The notes under the pieces: generated by a model
The model's database searches: none
What the model was told of the DNA's origin: nothing
What the model saw: only the letters and a program-made list of their open reading frames with translations
Assembly: GCA_963818985.1 (NCBI GenBank)
Contig: CAWFUJ010000010.1
Location: 310,001 to 374,000 of the forward strand
DNA length: 64,000 nucleotides
Direction of reading: 5' to 3'
From: JAFEDN01 sp963818985
GTDB lineage: Bacteria; Pseudomonadota; Gammaproteobacteria; Coxiellales; Coxiellaceae
Shown here: piece by piece, positions 16,681 through 25,651 of the stretch
How positions within the stretch are numbered: the first letter of the stretch is position 1
How the letters are laid out: each line of letters begins with the position of its first letter
Position numbers and translations under genes: made by a program

Positions 16681-18162
16681 ATGGTAACGGCATTGGTGAA
16701 AGCAGGGGCAAAACCGGATCGAGCGCTTAGCAATGGCCGGATTCCCCTGCATCTGGCTGCCGAACGAAACGGCGATGACATGCTGAAAACATTGTCGAGT
16801 GAAGTCAAAGCGTTGCCCGCCCATTTGCGCGAAGCGCAAGACGTGGAAGGGTGTACGCCTTTACATCGCGCCGCCGCCGCGGGTTCGGTCAGCGCGGTAG
16901 CCTGGTTGTTAGACCACGGCGCTAATCCGCAAGCCGTGAATGCCAACACCCAGACCGCATTGCATTTAGCAGCCCACGCCAATCGAGCGGATAGCATTGC
17001 CCTGCTTTTGGAACGAGGCGTCTCTTTGAGCGCGACAGATCAGCAAGGGAATTCCGCCTTACACGCTGCCGCTGAAACCGGAGCTAACGAAGCTGTTGTT
17101 GCATTATTAAAAGCAGGTATTGCCCCTGGATTGAAGAATAAAGCCAGACAAACGGCACGGCAGTTAGCAGAAGGCCATCATCATACCGATACCGTCAAGC
17201 AACTCGATCAAACGGTGGCGGAACTACAAGCCGCCGAAGAAAAAGCCTTAAAGGGACAGGGAATTTTAGGGATATTTTTACTGAAGCAGCAGCAAATTAT
17301 TCGAGATTTACAGGCACAGAATGAAGCGCAGCAAGTGCAAATACAAAACTTACGGGGAGAGTTAACACAATTAGTTCTCGAGGAAATTAAGCCAGTCACT
17401 GATTGGCGCGGCGGGTTTTTTACGCCGACTCGCGAGGAAATGATTATTCGCCTGACTGACCGGGAAAAAATTGAATTTATTAAAGAGCAAAGAGAAATCA
17501 AACAGAAAGAAGAAGAGGCAAAACGTAAAGCGGACAAAGAAGTCAAACGTCAAGAGGAACAAAAAAAACGCCTTGATCTGCGCCCAACTTTGCTTCATCT
17601 GCAAAATAAACTCATTACGGCTTGCAAACAAGGTGATTTAAAAGGAGCGCAAGAAGCTTTCCGTCAAGGAGCTAAGCCATATCCTTTGGATGAAAAGCAA
17701 GATGAACATCCGCTGGGATCTGCAATATGGGGCATGAATCCCGAGGTAGTCAATGAATTAATTCAGCAAGCGGGCGGCGTTGCGCCGATGACCTGGGAGG
17801 AATGCGAAAAACATAATCTAAAATATTATAAAGAGGTTTTTATCATTCCGAAGTTTGACCCGCAAACTTTTGGCGAATGGAATACGTTGTTACAAAAGAT
17901 GGATCCCAATCCATTTATAAGAGTTTTTCATTTAAAGAAGGCAGACGAGCAGTGGCCTGACGACAATAGTTCCAGTTGGACTAAATTTCGAACGTATGTA
18001 GGGAGAATCTGGGAAGATTTGGATAATAAGAGAAGAGATCAACCCGCGAAACTGGGTCGGGTCGTCGTGCGATGTACCGAGGAGGGGTATGTAGGTTTCA
18101 GAACACAGATTAAACAAGGAATAGAGGCCGCATCACGTCCAACAGTGGGGAAAAATTTTTAG
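16681..18162 (+). CDS. ankyrin-repeat/coiled-coil protein, C-terminal part of the U-box gene
   Basis: This frame is open from about 16609 (ADPNLDDLRLDDSPLHAAVRRGDQ), so the ATG at 16681 lies inside an ankyrin repeat and is not a natural gene start. About five more repeats follow (RIPLHLAAERNG, CTPLHRAAAAGS, QTALHLAAHANR, NSALHAAAETGA). Then comes a helix-rich part with coiled-coil character (about residues 175-300, Glu/Lys/Gln-rich) and a C-terminal domain with no recognised relatives. Parts are unusually GC-rich (41 of 60 bases in the line from 16861). It forms one gene with the U-box part, ~877 codons in all, split by a single-base indel. Confidence 0.7.
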   Translation: MVTALVKAGAKPDRALSNGRIPLHLAAERNGDDMLKTLSSEVKALPAHLREAQDVEGCTPLHRAAAAGSVSAVAWLLDHGANPQAVNANTQTALHLAAHANRADSIALLLERGVSLSATDQQGNSALHAAAETGANEAVVALLKAGIAPGLKNKARQTARQLAEGHHHTDTVKQLDQTVAELQAAEEKALKGQGILGIFLLKQQQIIRDLQAQNEAQQVQIQNLRGELTQLVLEEIKPVTDWRGGFFTPTREEMIIRLTDREKIEFIKEQREIKQKEEEAKRKADKEVKRQEEQKKRLDLRPTLLHLQNKLITACKQGDLKGAQEAFRQGAKPYPLDEKQDEHPLGSAIWGMNPEVVNELIQQAGGVAPMTWEECEKHNLKYYKEVFIIPKFDPQTFGEWNTLLQKMDPNPFIRVFHLKKADEQWPDDNSSSWTKFRTYVGRIWEDLDNKRRDQPAKLGRVVVRCTEEGYVGFRTQIKQGIEAASRPTVGKNF

Positions 18163-18232
18163 TACATCGCTGCAATAAATTGAGTAAATCTTCTTTGCCA
18201 AAATATTTAAGCGCTGCGGATAACTAATGTTT

Positions 18233-18238
18233 GGTTGT
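18233..18238. repeat. detached tip (GGTTGT) of the left inverted repeat of IS6 copy A
   Basis: GGTTGT precedes IS1111 copy 1; GTCGCAAATAA follows it at 19625. Together they form the IS6 left end, GGTTGT/GTCGCAAATAA, cut open by the insertion. Confidence 0.75.
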
Positions 18239-18327
18239 AATGGAATGGTCCCTGCCACCTTTAAACCGGCTTCGAAGTGGGCCAGAATGATGTTTTTTAA
18301 TCATTCCAATCAGCGGAGGAACTAGCT

Positions 18328-19344
18328 ATGAATATTACTACAATCGGGATTGATCTAGCAAAAAACGTATTTCAACTACACGGCGTTGATGCCCAAGGCC
18401 AAAGCATTGTCCAGAAGAAAATCACTCGCAATAAACTACCCGAGTTTGTGGCCAATTTACCGCCTTGCTTAATTGGCTTAGAAGCCTGTGGTGGAGCTCA
18501 TTACTGGGCCCGAAAATTCACTCAAATGGGTCATCAAGTCAAACTCATGAGCCCTCAATTTGTCAAACCCTACGTGAAATCCAATAAAAATGATGCCTTG
18601 GATGCACAAGCCATTTGTGAGGCAGTAACCCGCCCTAACATGAGATTTGTGGCGCCCAAAACTATTGAACAACAAGATATCCAAAGCCTTCACCGCATTC
18701 GCAGCAGTTTCGTCAAGCAAAGGACGGCATTGATCAACCAGATTCGTGGATTATTAGCCGAATATGGCATTGTTATTGCCCAAGGGATTACTTATGTTCG
18801 AAAAAAATTACCGGAGATTATTGAAGATGCCCATAATGATTTGAGCTGTTACGGATGGCAGCTTTTTAATGAATTACTGACTACTTTACGAGATTTAGAC
18901 GAAAAGGTAGATCATTATAACCAGCAGGTTGAAATCATTTGTAAAAATAATAAAACTTGCCAACGGCTCGTTCAGATCGAGGGTATAGGGGCTTTGACGG
19001 CGACGGCTTTAATGGCTTCTATTGGTGATGCGCAGGTATTTAAAAATGGTCGGGAGATGTCGGCATTCATTGGTTTGGTACCCAAACAACATTCTTCCGG
19101 TGGTAAGACAAAGTTGTTAGGGATCAGTAAACGAGGTGACCGCTATTTGCGTTGTTTATTAATTCATGGCGCAAGAGCCGTGATTTCTCGTTCTAAAAAT
19201 TTACCGAAGAAGAAAGCTCAATGGCTAGCTGACCTGATTGAAAGGAGAGGGAAAAATAGAGCGACCGTCGCTTTAGCCAATAAAAATGTACGAACGATGT
19301 GGGCTATGATGGCTCATGATGAATATTACTCTGCAGCGAAATAA
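18328..19344 (+). CDS. IS110/IS1111 transposase (DEDD recombinase), copy 1
   Basis: 338 residues. The N-terminal RuvC-like DEDD domain shows D9 (IGIDLAKN), E52 (IGLEACGG) and D89/D92 (KNDALDAQ). The C-terminal Tnp20 domain has LVQIEGIGALTATALMASIGD, the helix-hairpin-helix-like segment, and GLVPKQHSSGGKTKLLGISKRGD with the conserved serine used for strand attack. GGAGGAA precedes the ATG. Identical to copy 2; copy 3 has one residue change. Such recombinases act with an RNA encoded in the element that names the target. Confidence 0.92.
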   Translation: MNITTIGIDLAKNVFQLHGVDAQGQSIVQKKITRNKLPEFVANLPPCLIGLEACGGAHYWARKFTQMGHQVKLMSPQFVKPYVKSNKNDALDAQAICEAVTRPNMRFVAPKTIEQQDIQSLHRIRSSFVKQRTALINQIRGLLAEYGIVIAQGITYVRKKLPEIIEDAHNDLSCYGWQLFNELLTTLRDLDEKVDHYNQQVEIICKNNKTCQRLVQIEGIGALTATALMASIGDAQVFKNGREMSAFIGLVPKQHSSGGKTKLLGISKRGDRYLRCLLIHGARAVISRSKNLPKKKAQWLADLIERRGKNRATVALANKNVRTMWAMMAHDEYYSAAK

Positions 19345-19374
19345 TCGCTGTAAAATAGAGCTAATTCACAAAGG

Positions 19375-19600
19375 AGATATTTAGAGTTCTAGCGAATTGC
19401 CAGTAAAATTAAGAAGAGATGGTGATCAGGTCACACTTGCTTTTTACAAAACCTGTTTTGCGACAAGGCTATTAAAAGCCGTGGTTGTGATGAGGAGTAG
19501 AAAGTACGCAGATTCCATCGGGGCTCAAGCAGTCACTGCTGACTGAGAAGCCGTATATATGTATGCAATCTCTCTGATCTCATTTTTTCGAAATTTTGCT
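19375..19600 (+). ncRNA. putative bridge RNA / seekRNA of IS1111 copy 1
   Basis: The stretch after the transposase holds paired guide-like segments. TTTTGCGACA (19456-19465) is the reverse complement of the right half of the target, TGTCGCAAAA; GGTTGTG (19483-19489) equals the left half; a GGCT/AGCC hairpin separates them. Further on, ATTCCAT (19512-19518) is the reverse complement of the left element end (ATGGAAT, 18240-18246), and ATATATGT (19555-19562) equals the right end and junction (19619-19626); a stem including AGTCA/TGACT separates these. This order, target loop then donor loop downstream of the gene, fits IS1111-group guide RNAs. RNA ends are approximate. Confidence 0.7.
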
Positions 19601-19624
19601 TGACAATAGGCAGGGACCATATAT

Positions 19625-20451
19625 GTCGCAAATAATTTAACTGGTTAATTTTTCCCCGATTGGGATTTCCCTGGGCGCAATCAGGCCGCTAACGCATAAA
19701 ATTTCTCGAAGACCGGCAAGTTAGCCGCTTCACGATGCTGGCCTTTTCTCAGCATGTGATGCAATTCAATTCCGGCTAACGTCGCTTCGGCACTCTGAAA
19801 GGCCTTGAATCCCATCAGGGGATTCACTATTCGCTTAATCGCTCGATGATCCTGCTCAACCCGATTGTTGAGATATTTGATTTGGCGAATCTCAAAAAAT
19901 TGACCGCTCCACCTCAATAGAATTTCTAACTGGAGATTGATCGCTTCCAACCCGGCTCTGTTGGCTCCGCTTTTATCAATGGTGACTTTGTCCGGTAATC
20001 CACTACAACCGATGGCTTTTTCCAGGAATTTTTCGGCGGCTTCACGATCCCGATTTTTTGACAACATAAAATCAATCGTCTGGCCTTCTTTATCCACCGC
20101 GCGGTAAAGGTAATGCCATTCCCCTTTGACTTTAATATAAGTTTCATCCATTCGCCAACTCGATCCCACCGGTTTTTTATGACGTCGGCGGAAAGATTCT
20201 TCGAGTAAAGGAGCGTACTCAACCACCCAACGATTGATAGTCGCATGATCGACGGCAGAACCTCGCTCGGCCATCAGCTCTTCAATATTCCGGTAACTGA
20301 GTGCGTAAGCGACATACCATCGAACGGCCATTAAAATCATTTCTTTCCTGAAATGTTTCCATTTGAAGTTGATTTCCATCTCATTGGCTTCCTGCAAATT
20401 GGTTATATTTTGGCAAGTATAACCGAATCGCCCAGTTTTTGCGACAGAACC
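19625..20451 (-). mobile_element. IS6 family insertion sequence, copy A (left tip displaced)
   Basis: The right end reads, on the minus strand, GGTTCTGTCGCAAAAACTGG; the left end begins GTCGCAAATAATTTAACTGG after loss of its 6-base tip to the IS1111 insertion. Length with the tip is 833 bp, normal for IS6. The 8-bp flanks (TAATGTTT left of 18233, CTCGAATA after 20451) differ, so no target duplication remains. Confidence 0.85.
19681..20379 (-). CDS. IS6 family transposase, copy A
   Basis: 232 residues from the ATG at 20379 (GGAAG upstream); longer in-frame readings with TTG or other starts lie upstream. The DDE catalytic core is visible: WRMDETYIKVKGEWHYLYRAVD (first Asp), TIDKSGAN (second Asp) and NNRVEQDHRAIKRIV (Glu), as in IS26-like transposases. 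N-terminal helix-turn-helix region includes LSYRNIEELMAERG. The protein is the same as that of copy B at 27005-27703. IS6 elements move by cointegration and commonly flank cargo genes in direct orientation, as here. Confidence 0.92.
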   Translation of the reverse strand: MEINFKWKHFRKEMILMAVRWYVAYALSYRNIEELMAERGSAVDHATINRWVVEYAPLLEESFRRRHKKPVGSSWRMDETYIKVKGEWHYLYRAVDKEGQTIDFMLSKNRDREAAEKFLEKAIGCSGLPDKVTIDKSGANRAGLEAINLQLEILLRWSGQFFEIRQIKYLNNRVEQDHRAIKRIVNPLMGFKAFQSAEATLAGIELHHMLRKGQHREAANLPVFEKFYALAA

Positions 20452-20726
20452 CTCGAATATAGCCAATGGTTTGCATTGCAATAAAAACCTCTGATTATTA
20501 TTATTTTTGCAATTTATTTGCTAGAAAAAGCAACCCATTGTATGTTATTTTTAGAGAGAATCAAACGGCCGTTTTTATTGCAAAGTCAGGTTAAAATATG
20601 TCCTGTGGTAACGGCAACGTCCAATTATTACGAGAAGAGTTTGTCCATTCTGGCGGCAGAAACCTTCGTTTTATGCTTATCATGGGTTATACTGTCCCTA
20701 CAGAAATAAAATAGGAGTTATCCATC
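20452..20726. other. 275-bp region upstream of a cargo gene, no gene seen
   Basis: AT-rich, with TTTGCATTGCAATAAAAA near the IS6 end and TTTTTGCAATTTATTTGC downstream. A 63-residue open frame (20518-20709) has no ribosome binding site and no family resemblance. Likely promoter region for the gene at 20727. Confidence 0.3.
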
Positions 20727-22637
20727 ATGATGCAAGGGAGAATATTGGCTTCTCGATATCCAGGTAATCGTTTTTTTAATGCGTCAATAGTGCCACCATT
20801 AGCTATTCTAAGACAATCGTTATTAAATCTCACTTTGGGGCACTCATTGATGGGGAGTGCGAGACATTTTACTGGGGGTACAGCTACGATGGATTTACCG
20901 GTTGGTTATGATGATTTTCGTGAAGTAATTGAAAACAAGCTTGATTTTGTTGATAAAAGTCTATTTATCAAGGAAGTCATAGAGGACAAATCAACTAAAG
21001 CAGCAGTAATTACTCGTCCTCGCCGTTTTGGTAAAACTTTTAATTTATCCATGTTACATCATTTCTTAGCACATGAGATTGACGGAAAACCCACCCAAGG
21101 CTTATTTGATCACTTAAAAATTACTCAATGGCAGGATCTGTGTGGAGAACATCAAGGTAAATATCCTGTCATTTTTATTACTTTTAAAGGAGTAAAAGAT
21201 CACCGTTATGAAGCCACTTATAATAATCTCTGTAAGCTCATGAGCCGTGTATATTTAAAACACCAAGACGTGCTTTCCAGTCCAAAATTAGCCGCTCATC
21301 AAAAAAAAGTATTTGAATCCATTGTTGAAGAGCGAGCCACGGAAGCCAGTATTCAATCTTCATTACTGGACTTGACCCATGTTTTATATCTTCATCACGG
21401 CATCAAACCATGGCTGTTGATGGATGAATATGACACCCCCATTCAAGCCAGTTATGTACATGGATACTATAAGCCCTTAATCAGTTTAATGAGGAATCTT
21501 TTTGGTGATGCGTTAAAAACTAACCCATATCTTCATAAGGCAGTGATTACCGGTATTGTGCGAATAGCAAAGGAAAATTTATTTTCAGGAGTGAATAATT
21601 TAAAAGTATTTTCAATGCTGGATTCAAGGTACAGTGAGTACTTTGGATTTACTGAAGAAGAAGTGGATTCTCTATTGAAAAAATCGCAATTAGAGGGAAA
21701 CGCTGAGCAGATCAAAGAGTGGTACAATGGATACCGAATAGGCAACACCACTCTTTATAACCCTTGGTCTATTGCTAACTGCGTTCAAGAGAAAGGTAAG
21801 TTAACCCCTTATTGGGTCAATACGGGTGATAATCAACTCATTAGAGATTTGCTCGTAAGATCAAGTACAGAATTTAAAGCCCAATTCGAATCGTTGCTAC
21901 TGGGACAACCTATAGAGCGTATTATTGACGAAAGTATGGTATTTGATGATCTTTTTATTCATGAATCAGCCACTTGGAATTTGTTACTGACCGCGGGTTA
22001 CTTAAAAGTGATTTCGCAACGAGAAACTGATCAAGGACTGGTGTGTGTATTAGATATTCCCAATCGAGAAGTGAGAAATCTGTACCGACAAATTATTGAA
22101 CGATGGCTTTCTAATGGGCATGGGGTGGAATGGTACAATAATTTTTTGAATCATCTATTGACCGGTAATCTCGATGCTTTTGAGCGAGAACTGACTAAAA
22201 TAATGGAACAAACCGTCAGTGTTCACGACACGGCTCGTGATCCAGAGGCTTTTTATCATGGTTTAATGATAGGAATCACCGCTAGCTTATACCAGAGTAA
22301 AAATTACGAGATTCAATCCAATCGCGAAAGTGGTTACGGTCGCTACGATTATATGATTTTTTCTCATGATAAAAACAAACCTTCGCTTTTGCTCGAATTT
22401 AAACGAGTTGAATCGGTGAAAGATACAGAACGGCTGACCACTAAACTGGAACAAGCGGCTCAAGAAGCGGTAGAACAAATTAGAAAGACTCGATATTCAG
22501 CGGAAGCGGAAAAACGGGGCAGTACAAATATTATCAAAATGGGCATTGCGTTTTGTGGAAAGCGTTTTAAAATTTATGCAGAGCAGGGAGGCAAAGAGTT
22601 AACCACAAAACCGAGTCAACCTGCGCTAGGCTGCTAA
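20727..22637 (+). CDS. AAA-ATPase-like / PD-(D/E)XK nuclease-like protein with an N-terminal leader
   Basis: 636 residues, ATG at 20727 with AGGAG upstream. From residue ~55 it matches the AAA-ATPase-like/DUF1703 family: DLPVGYDDFREVIENKLDFVDKS, the P-loop variant TRPRRFGKT, LLMDEYDTPI (Walker B-like) and VITGIVRIAKENLFSG. The C-terminal third has the PD-(D/E)XK-like segment GYGRYDYMIF...KPSLLLEFKRVE. The leader is odd: the first 55 residues hold Arg5, 10, 15, 29 and 46 but no acidic residue, and contain RHFT, like a mitochondrial presequence with an R-x-F cleavage site. Family function is unclear (nuclease or effector). It lies between two IS6 copies as cargo. Confidence 0.75.
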   Translation: MMQGRILASRYPGNRFFNASIVPPLAILRQSLLNLTLGHSLMGSARHFTGGTATMDLPVGYDDFREVIENKLDFVDKSLFIKEVIEDKSTKAAVITRPRRFGKTFNLSMLHHFLAHEIDGKPTQGLFDHLKITQWQDLCGEHQGKYPVIFITFKGVKDHRYEATYNNLCKLMSRVYLKHQDVLSSPKLAAHQKKVFESIVEERATEASIQSSLLDLTHVLYLHHGIKPWLLMDEYDTPIQASYVHGYYKPLISLMRNLFGDALKTNPYLHKAVITGIVRIAKENLFSGVNNLKVFSMLDSRYSEYFGFTEEEVDSLLKKSQLEGNAEQIKEWYNGYRIGNTTLYNPWSIANCVQEKGKLTPYWVNTGDNQLIRDLLVRSSTEFKAQFESLLLGQPIERIIDESMVFDDLFIHESATWNLLLTAGYLKVISQRETDQGLVCVLDIPNREVRNLYRQIIERWLSNGHGVEWYNNFLNHLLTGNLDAFERELTKIMEQTVSVHDTARDPEAFYHGLMIGITASLYQSKNYEIQSNRESGYGRYDYMIFSHDKNKPSLLLEFKRVESVKDTERLTTKLEQAAQEAVEQIRKTRYSAEAEKRGSTNIIKMGIAFCGKRFKIYAEQGGKELTTKPSQPALGC

Positions 22638-22789
22638 CATTGCCTAAAGCGGTTATTTTTCGCAATGATGAGAATCTCTTTCAAAGGTTCACGTTTAGTT
22701 ATGTCGCTGACCCATATCTTTTTATTTAAAATTAAATTATTATTCATTAAATAGGGATTGTTATCAAATTGTTTTCAAGGAGGTGTAAG

Positions 22790-25513
22790 ATGCATTTTTT
22801 ACGTTCACCACTAGATGAAAAGGATTACCCTTTAGAGTTTAAACCTAAGCTGTTTCAGTTATCTTTGTTTATTCAAGATTCAAAAACAATCCCAAAGTAT
22901 TATAAGCGGCTTCGTCAGCCGGATTCTGGAATATTAATATATTCCTTATCTGATGACCAAAAAGAAACGAAAAAATTTAAGTTCATATACAATAAGCAAA
23001 ATGGGCGAGACTTCTCTTTAAATCTTTTTTTGATATCAAATTTCGATCCTGAAAAATGTAAAGAAATTAAGGGGAATGCTGTTATATTGACTAATAATAA
23101 CACAGCTTATTTTGTTCTTAATGGTGAAATTGTCATGGATGAGAAACACAAAGTTGTGACAGATATCCATCGTCAAGAAATACCTCTATGCGAATCCGAT
23201 CAATTAGTGAAAATTGAGTTCCCAGAAGATGCCGTTGATAAAATCATTGAAGAATCTGAATCTAAAGCAAACTATATCCATGACAAAGCATGTGAGATTG
23301 TAGTATTTCCTAAAATAAAAGAGAAAAATATAGATAAAAAACTTGCTGAAGCATTGGGGAAAAGCACTAAATATGCGAAAGAACAGGTTGAATTATTTGT
23401 ATTAAAAAAAGAAGTTCAAAGTTTTATAGAAAAAAATGCTCAAGATAAAAATGATAAAGAAAAACTTAAAAAACGCTTAAAAATTGTTTTTTTAAATATT
23501 TTCATTAACAAATACGTTAAAGAAGAAAATATAGATTTCATGGTACATAAAAATAAATTATTTTATCTTGAAATTAAGAAGGCATTCATAGACTCCATAT
23601 CAAATACTGTTTATAAATTTTTAATTCATGAGTTGTATGATATTCAGCATAAAACTAACATTGACCAGTTACGAAAATTAGCCCAGGATAATCCCAATGA
23701 ACTTGATTATATTGAAAAAGCGATGGATAAGATGCTGGAATTTACTATCGGAATTCCACCAGTTGCAATCAAATCTAATATTCTTGGTTGCATTGGTACT
23801 ATCATTAATGGTCAAAATGCCAAAAATATATTAGAGAAAGAAAAAGATATTGATATTAAATCTACACTTAAGCTAGTAAGATCGCTGTCAATTTTACATA
23901 CTCTATATCAGTCAGTGGATGCATGTAAATGGCGAAATTCTATTTATGAATTTGTGGAAAAAGTAAGTTTAATTGTCGCAGAATTACTTTTTTATAAATA
24001 TGGAACTTTAATTTTATCGTTAGTGAAAGAAAATGACAGTGGAGCCTTAGAGAGCAATCATCTATTGGAATTTTGTGCATTCTTAATGGCAAATCTTAGA
24101 ATATCTTATAAATTTGATTATGATAAAAATAAAAACGAGCTGATTTACTCCGATGCTATGTCTCTTTTTAGTAATGATATTCTTCAACAGATATTATATG
24201 CGTCCATTCCCAATCCTAAAAAAGAACAACCGATTTTAGGAAGATTTATTACACAATTTCCGGAAATATTGGAATTGTTTAGTTTCAATATAATTGAACG
24301 AAACCCTGTAGTAATTGCTGCTAAATTTTTATGGGATCCTGCAAGTTTTGTTGCATCAGGGACGAGAACTGTTTCTAAAATTCTAGAAAATATATTTACA
24401 GATAACATTTTTACAAACATGGGCAAACCAAATCTCTTGTTTATACCTACAAAATATTTATCTATTTCTTACGTAGAATTGTTTTCTCAATCTCCAATGG
24501 TTGAATTTTTAGAATTTAAAAATTCATCGGCTATAACAATTTGGAATATTTTTATTCATTTAAAAGAAAGAACTCAACTCCCTCCCATTGTTAATTTAAA
24601 TTTAAATATTACATCACGTAATCGTAGCGTAGACTATAGCGTAATAACCACTCAGCAGTGTTCTTATTTTTCTCAAATTTTAAGTACTCCCACACTAGAG
24701 TTTGTTTTAAATGAATATATTAATTTTATCAAGAGGAATGGTTCTCAAGTTACGATAAAATTGCTATCAACTCAAAAAATTGCACAAGAATTTATTCCTA
24801 TTAACCAAATTCTATCAACATTGGACTCTCAAGAAGACATAAAATCATTAATAGATAGAGCAGACCGAGACATTGAATTATTGACCATGCGATTAAAACA
24901 AGCAAAATATCACAAGGCAGTTTTACGAAATTTTAAAAACTATACTTTAGTAAGTAAAAAAATAGAAAAATTATCGGGTGATTTCGACAAAGAAACTAAA
25001 TACGAAATAAAAAATGGATTGCCGACTGTTCAGCAAAAAGATAAAGCCATACAACAACGTGGCATAATAACCATTGAGGACTACTCAATAACTTCTTCAT
25101 CTTTATCGGGTTCACCTACTACATCGAGTTCATTACCAAGTTCCACTTTTGTCCGTGGATCCTCTTCCTCTTCATCCTCAAGTTTGTTGTCATCCCCATC
25201 TCATTCCTCCCTCTCGACATCATCTCATGTTACATTAATGGGTCAATCACAACGAACCTCAGTAGACCAAGAACAACAAAAAGTTAAAAATTTAATCTTA
25301 ATTGAACGTGCGCGATCATTGGTATTTGAAAAATATCCGCCTACGCAAACGGATACAGCACCTTTAAGAGTCGATTTTTTGCAAAAGCTCGGGGATATTG
25401 AAAAAGAAACAAGATATTTGATTAATCTGGCTGCGCATGAAAAAAAACTTATAGAGTTAATTTTTGAATTAGAAAAGCTACAAATAAGTTTGGAACGCTC
25501 ATCTTTCGGGTGA
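22790..25513 (+). CDS. large hypothetical protein, effector-like, with a serine-rich tail region
   Basis: 907 residues from ATG 22790, set by AAGGAGG seven bases upstream. No known domain is recognised. The N-terminal 150 residues look beta-rich; residues ~150-700 are helical and Lys/Glu/Ile-rich, with one stretch of 30+ charged residues (KNAQDKNDKEKLKKRLK). A serine-rich low-complexity linker (SSSLSGSPTTSSSLPSS..., about residues 764-815) precedes a short C-terminal helical pair. No signal peptide. Size, low complexity and position between IS6 copies suggest a mobile secreted effector, an inference only. Confidence 0.55.
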   Translation: MHFLRSPLDEKDYPLEFKPKLFQLSLFIQDSKTIPKYYKRLRQPDSGILIYSLSDDQKETKKFKFIYNKQNGRDFSLNLFLISNFDPEKCKEIKGNAVILTNNNTAYFVLNGEIVMDEKHKVVTDIHRQEIPLCESDQLVKIEFPEDAVDKIIEESESKANYIHDKACEIVVFPKIKEKNIDKKLAEALGKSTKYAKEQVELFVLKKEVQSFIEKNAQDKNDKEKLKKRLKIVFLNIFINKYVKEENIDFMVHKNKLFYLEIKKAFIDSISNTVYKFLIHELYDIQHKTNIDQLRKLAQDNPNELDYIEKAMDKMLEFTIGIPPVAIKSNILGCIGTIINGQNAKNILEKEKDIDIKSTLKLVRSLSILHTLYQSVDACKWRNSIYEFVEKVSLIVAELLFYKYGTLILSLVKENDSGALESNHLLEFCAFLMANLRISYKFDYDKNKNELIYSDAMSLFSNDILQQILYASIPNPKKEQPILGRFITQFPEILELFSFNIIERNPVVIAAKFLWDPASFVASGTRTVSKILENIFTDNIFTNMGKPNLLFIPTKYLSISYVELFSQSPMVEFLEFKNSSAITIWNIFIHLKERTQLPPIVNLNLNITSRNRSVDYSVITTQQCSYFSQILSTPTLEFVLNEYINFIKRNGSQVTIKLLSTQKIAQEFIPINQILSTLDSQEDIKSLIDRADRDIELLTMRLKQAKYHKAVLRNFKNYTLVSKKIEKLSGDFDKETKYEIKNGLPTVQQKDKAIQQRGIITIEDYSITSSSLSGSPTTSSSLPSSTFVRGSSSSSSSSLLSSPSHSSLSTSSHVTLMGQSQRTSVDQEQQKVKNLILIERARSLVFEKYPPTQTDTAPLRVDFLQKLGDIEKETRYLINLAAHEKKLIELIFELEKLQISLERSSFG

Positions 25514-25556
25514 TGGTAATACAATACTGTCATTGGGATTTTTTGTGACTAAAAAG

Positions 25557-25562
25557 GGTTGT
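25557..25562. repeat. detached tip (GGTTGT) of the left inverted repeat of IS6 copy B
   Basis: Same arrangement as at 18233: GGTTGT, then IS1111 copy 2, then GTCGCAAATAA at 26949. Confidence 0.75.
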
Positions 25563-25651
25563 AATGGAATGGTCCCTGCCACCTTTAAACCGGCTTCGAA
25601 GTGGGCCAGAATGATGTTTTTTAATCATTCCAATCAGCGGAGGAACTAGCT

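Larger units (their letters stand above)
18239..19624 (+). mobile_element. IS110 family (IS1111 group) insertion sequence, copy 1
   Basis: 1,386 bp, the same length as copies 2 and 3. Sub-terminal inverted repeats ATGGTCCCTGCC (18245-18256) and GGCAGGGACCAT (19609-19620) are typical of the IS1111 group. Boundaries were fixed by comparing the three copies and the uninterrupted IS6 end at 20436-20451. It carries the transposase and a ~280-nt non-coding right part. Confidence 0.85.

Noticed and set aside
16590..16997. 135-residue frame opposite the ankyrin repeats
   Set aside because: Lies antisense to a clear repeat protein; no motifs, Ala/Arg/Ser-rich shadow.
18478..18720. 80-residue frame antisense to the IS1111 transposase (also in the other two copies)
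   Set aside because: Repeated only because the IS is repeated; no gene features.
19926..20246. 106-residue frame within the IS6 transposase
   Set aside because: Out-of-frame reading of the transposase; same in copy B.
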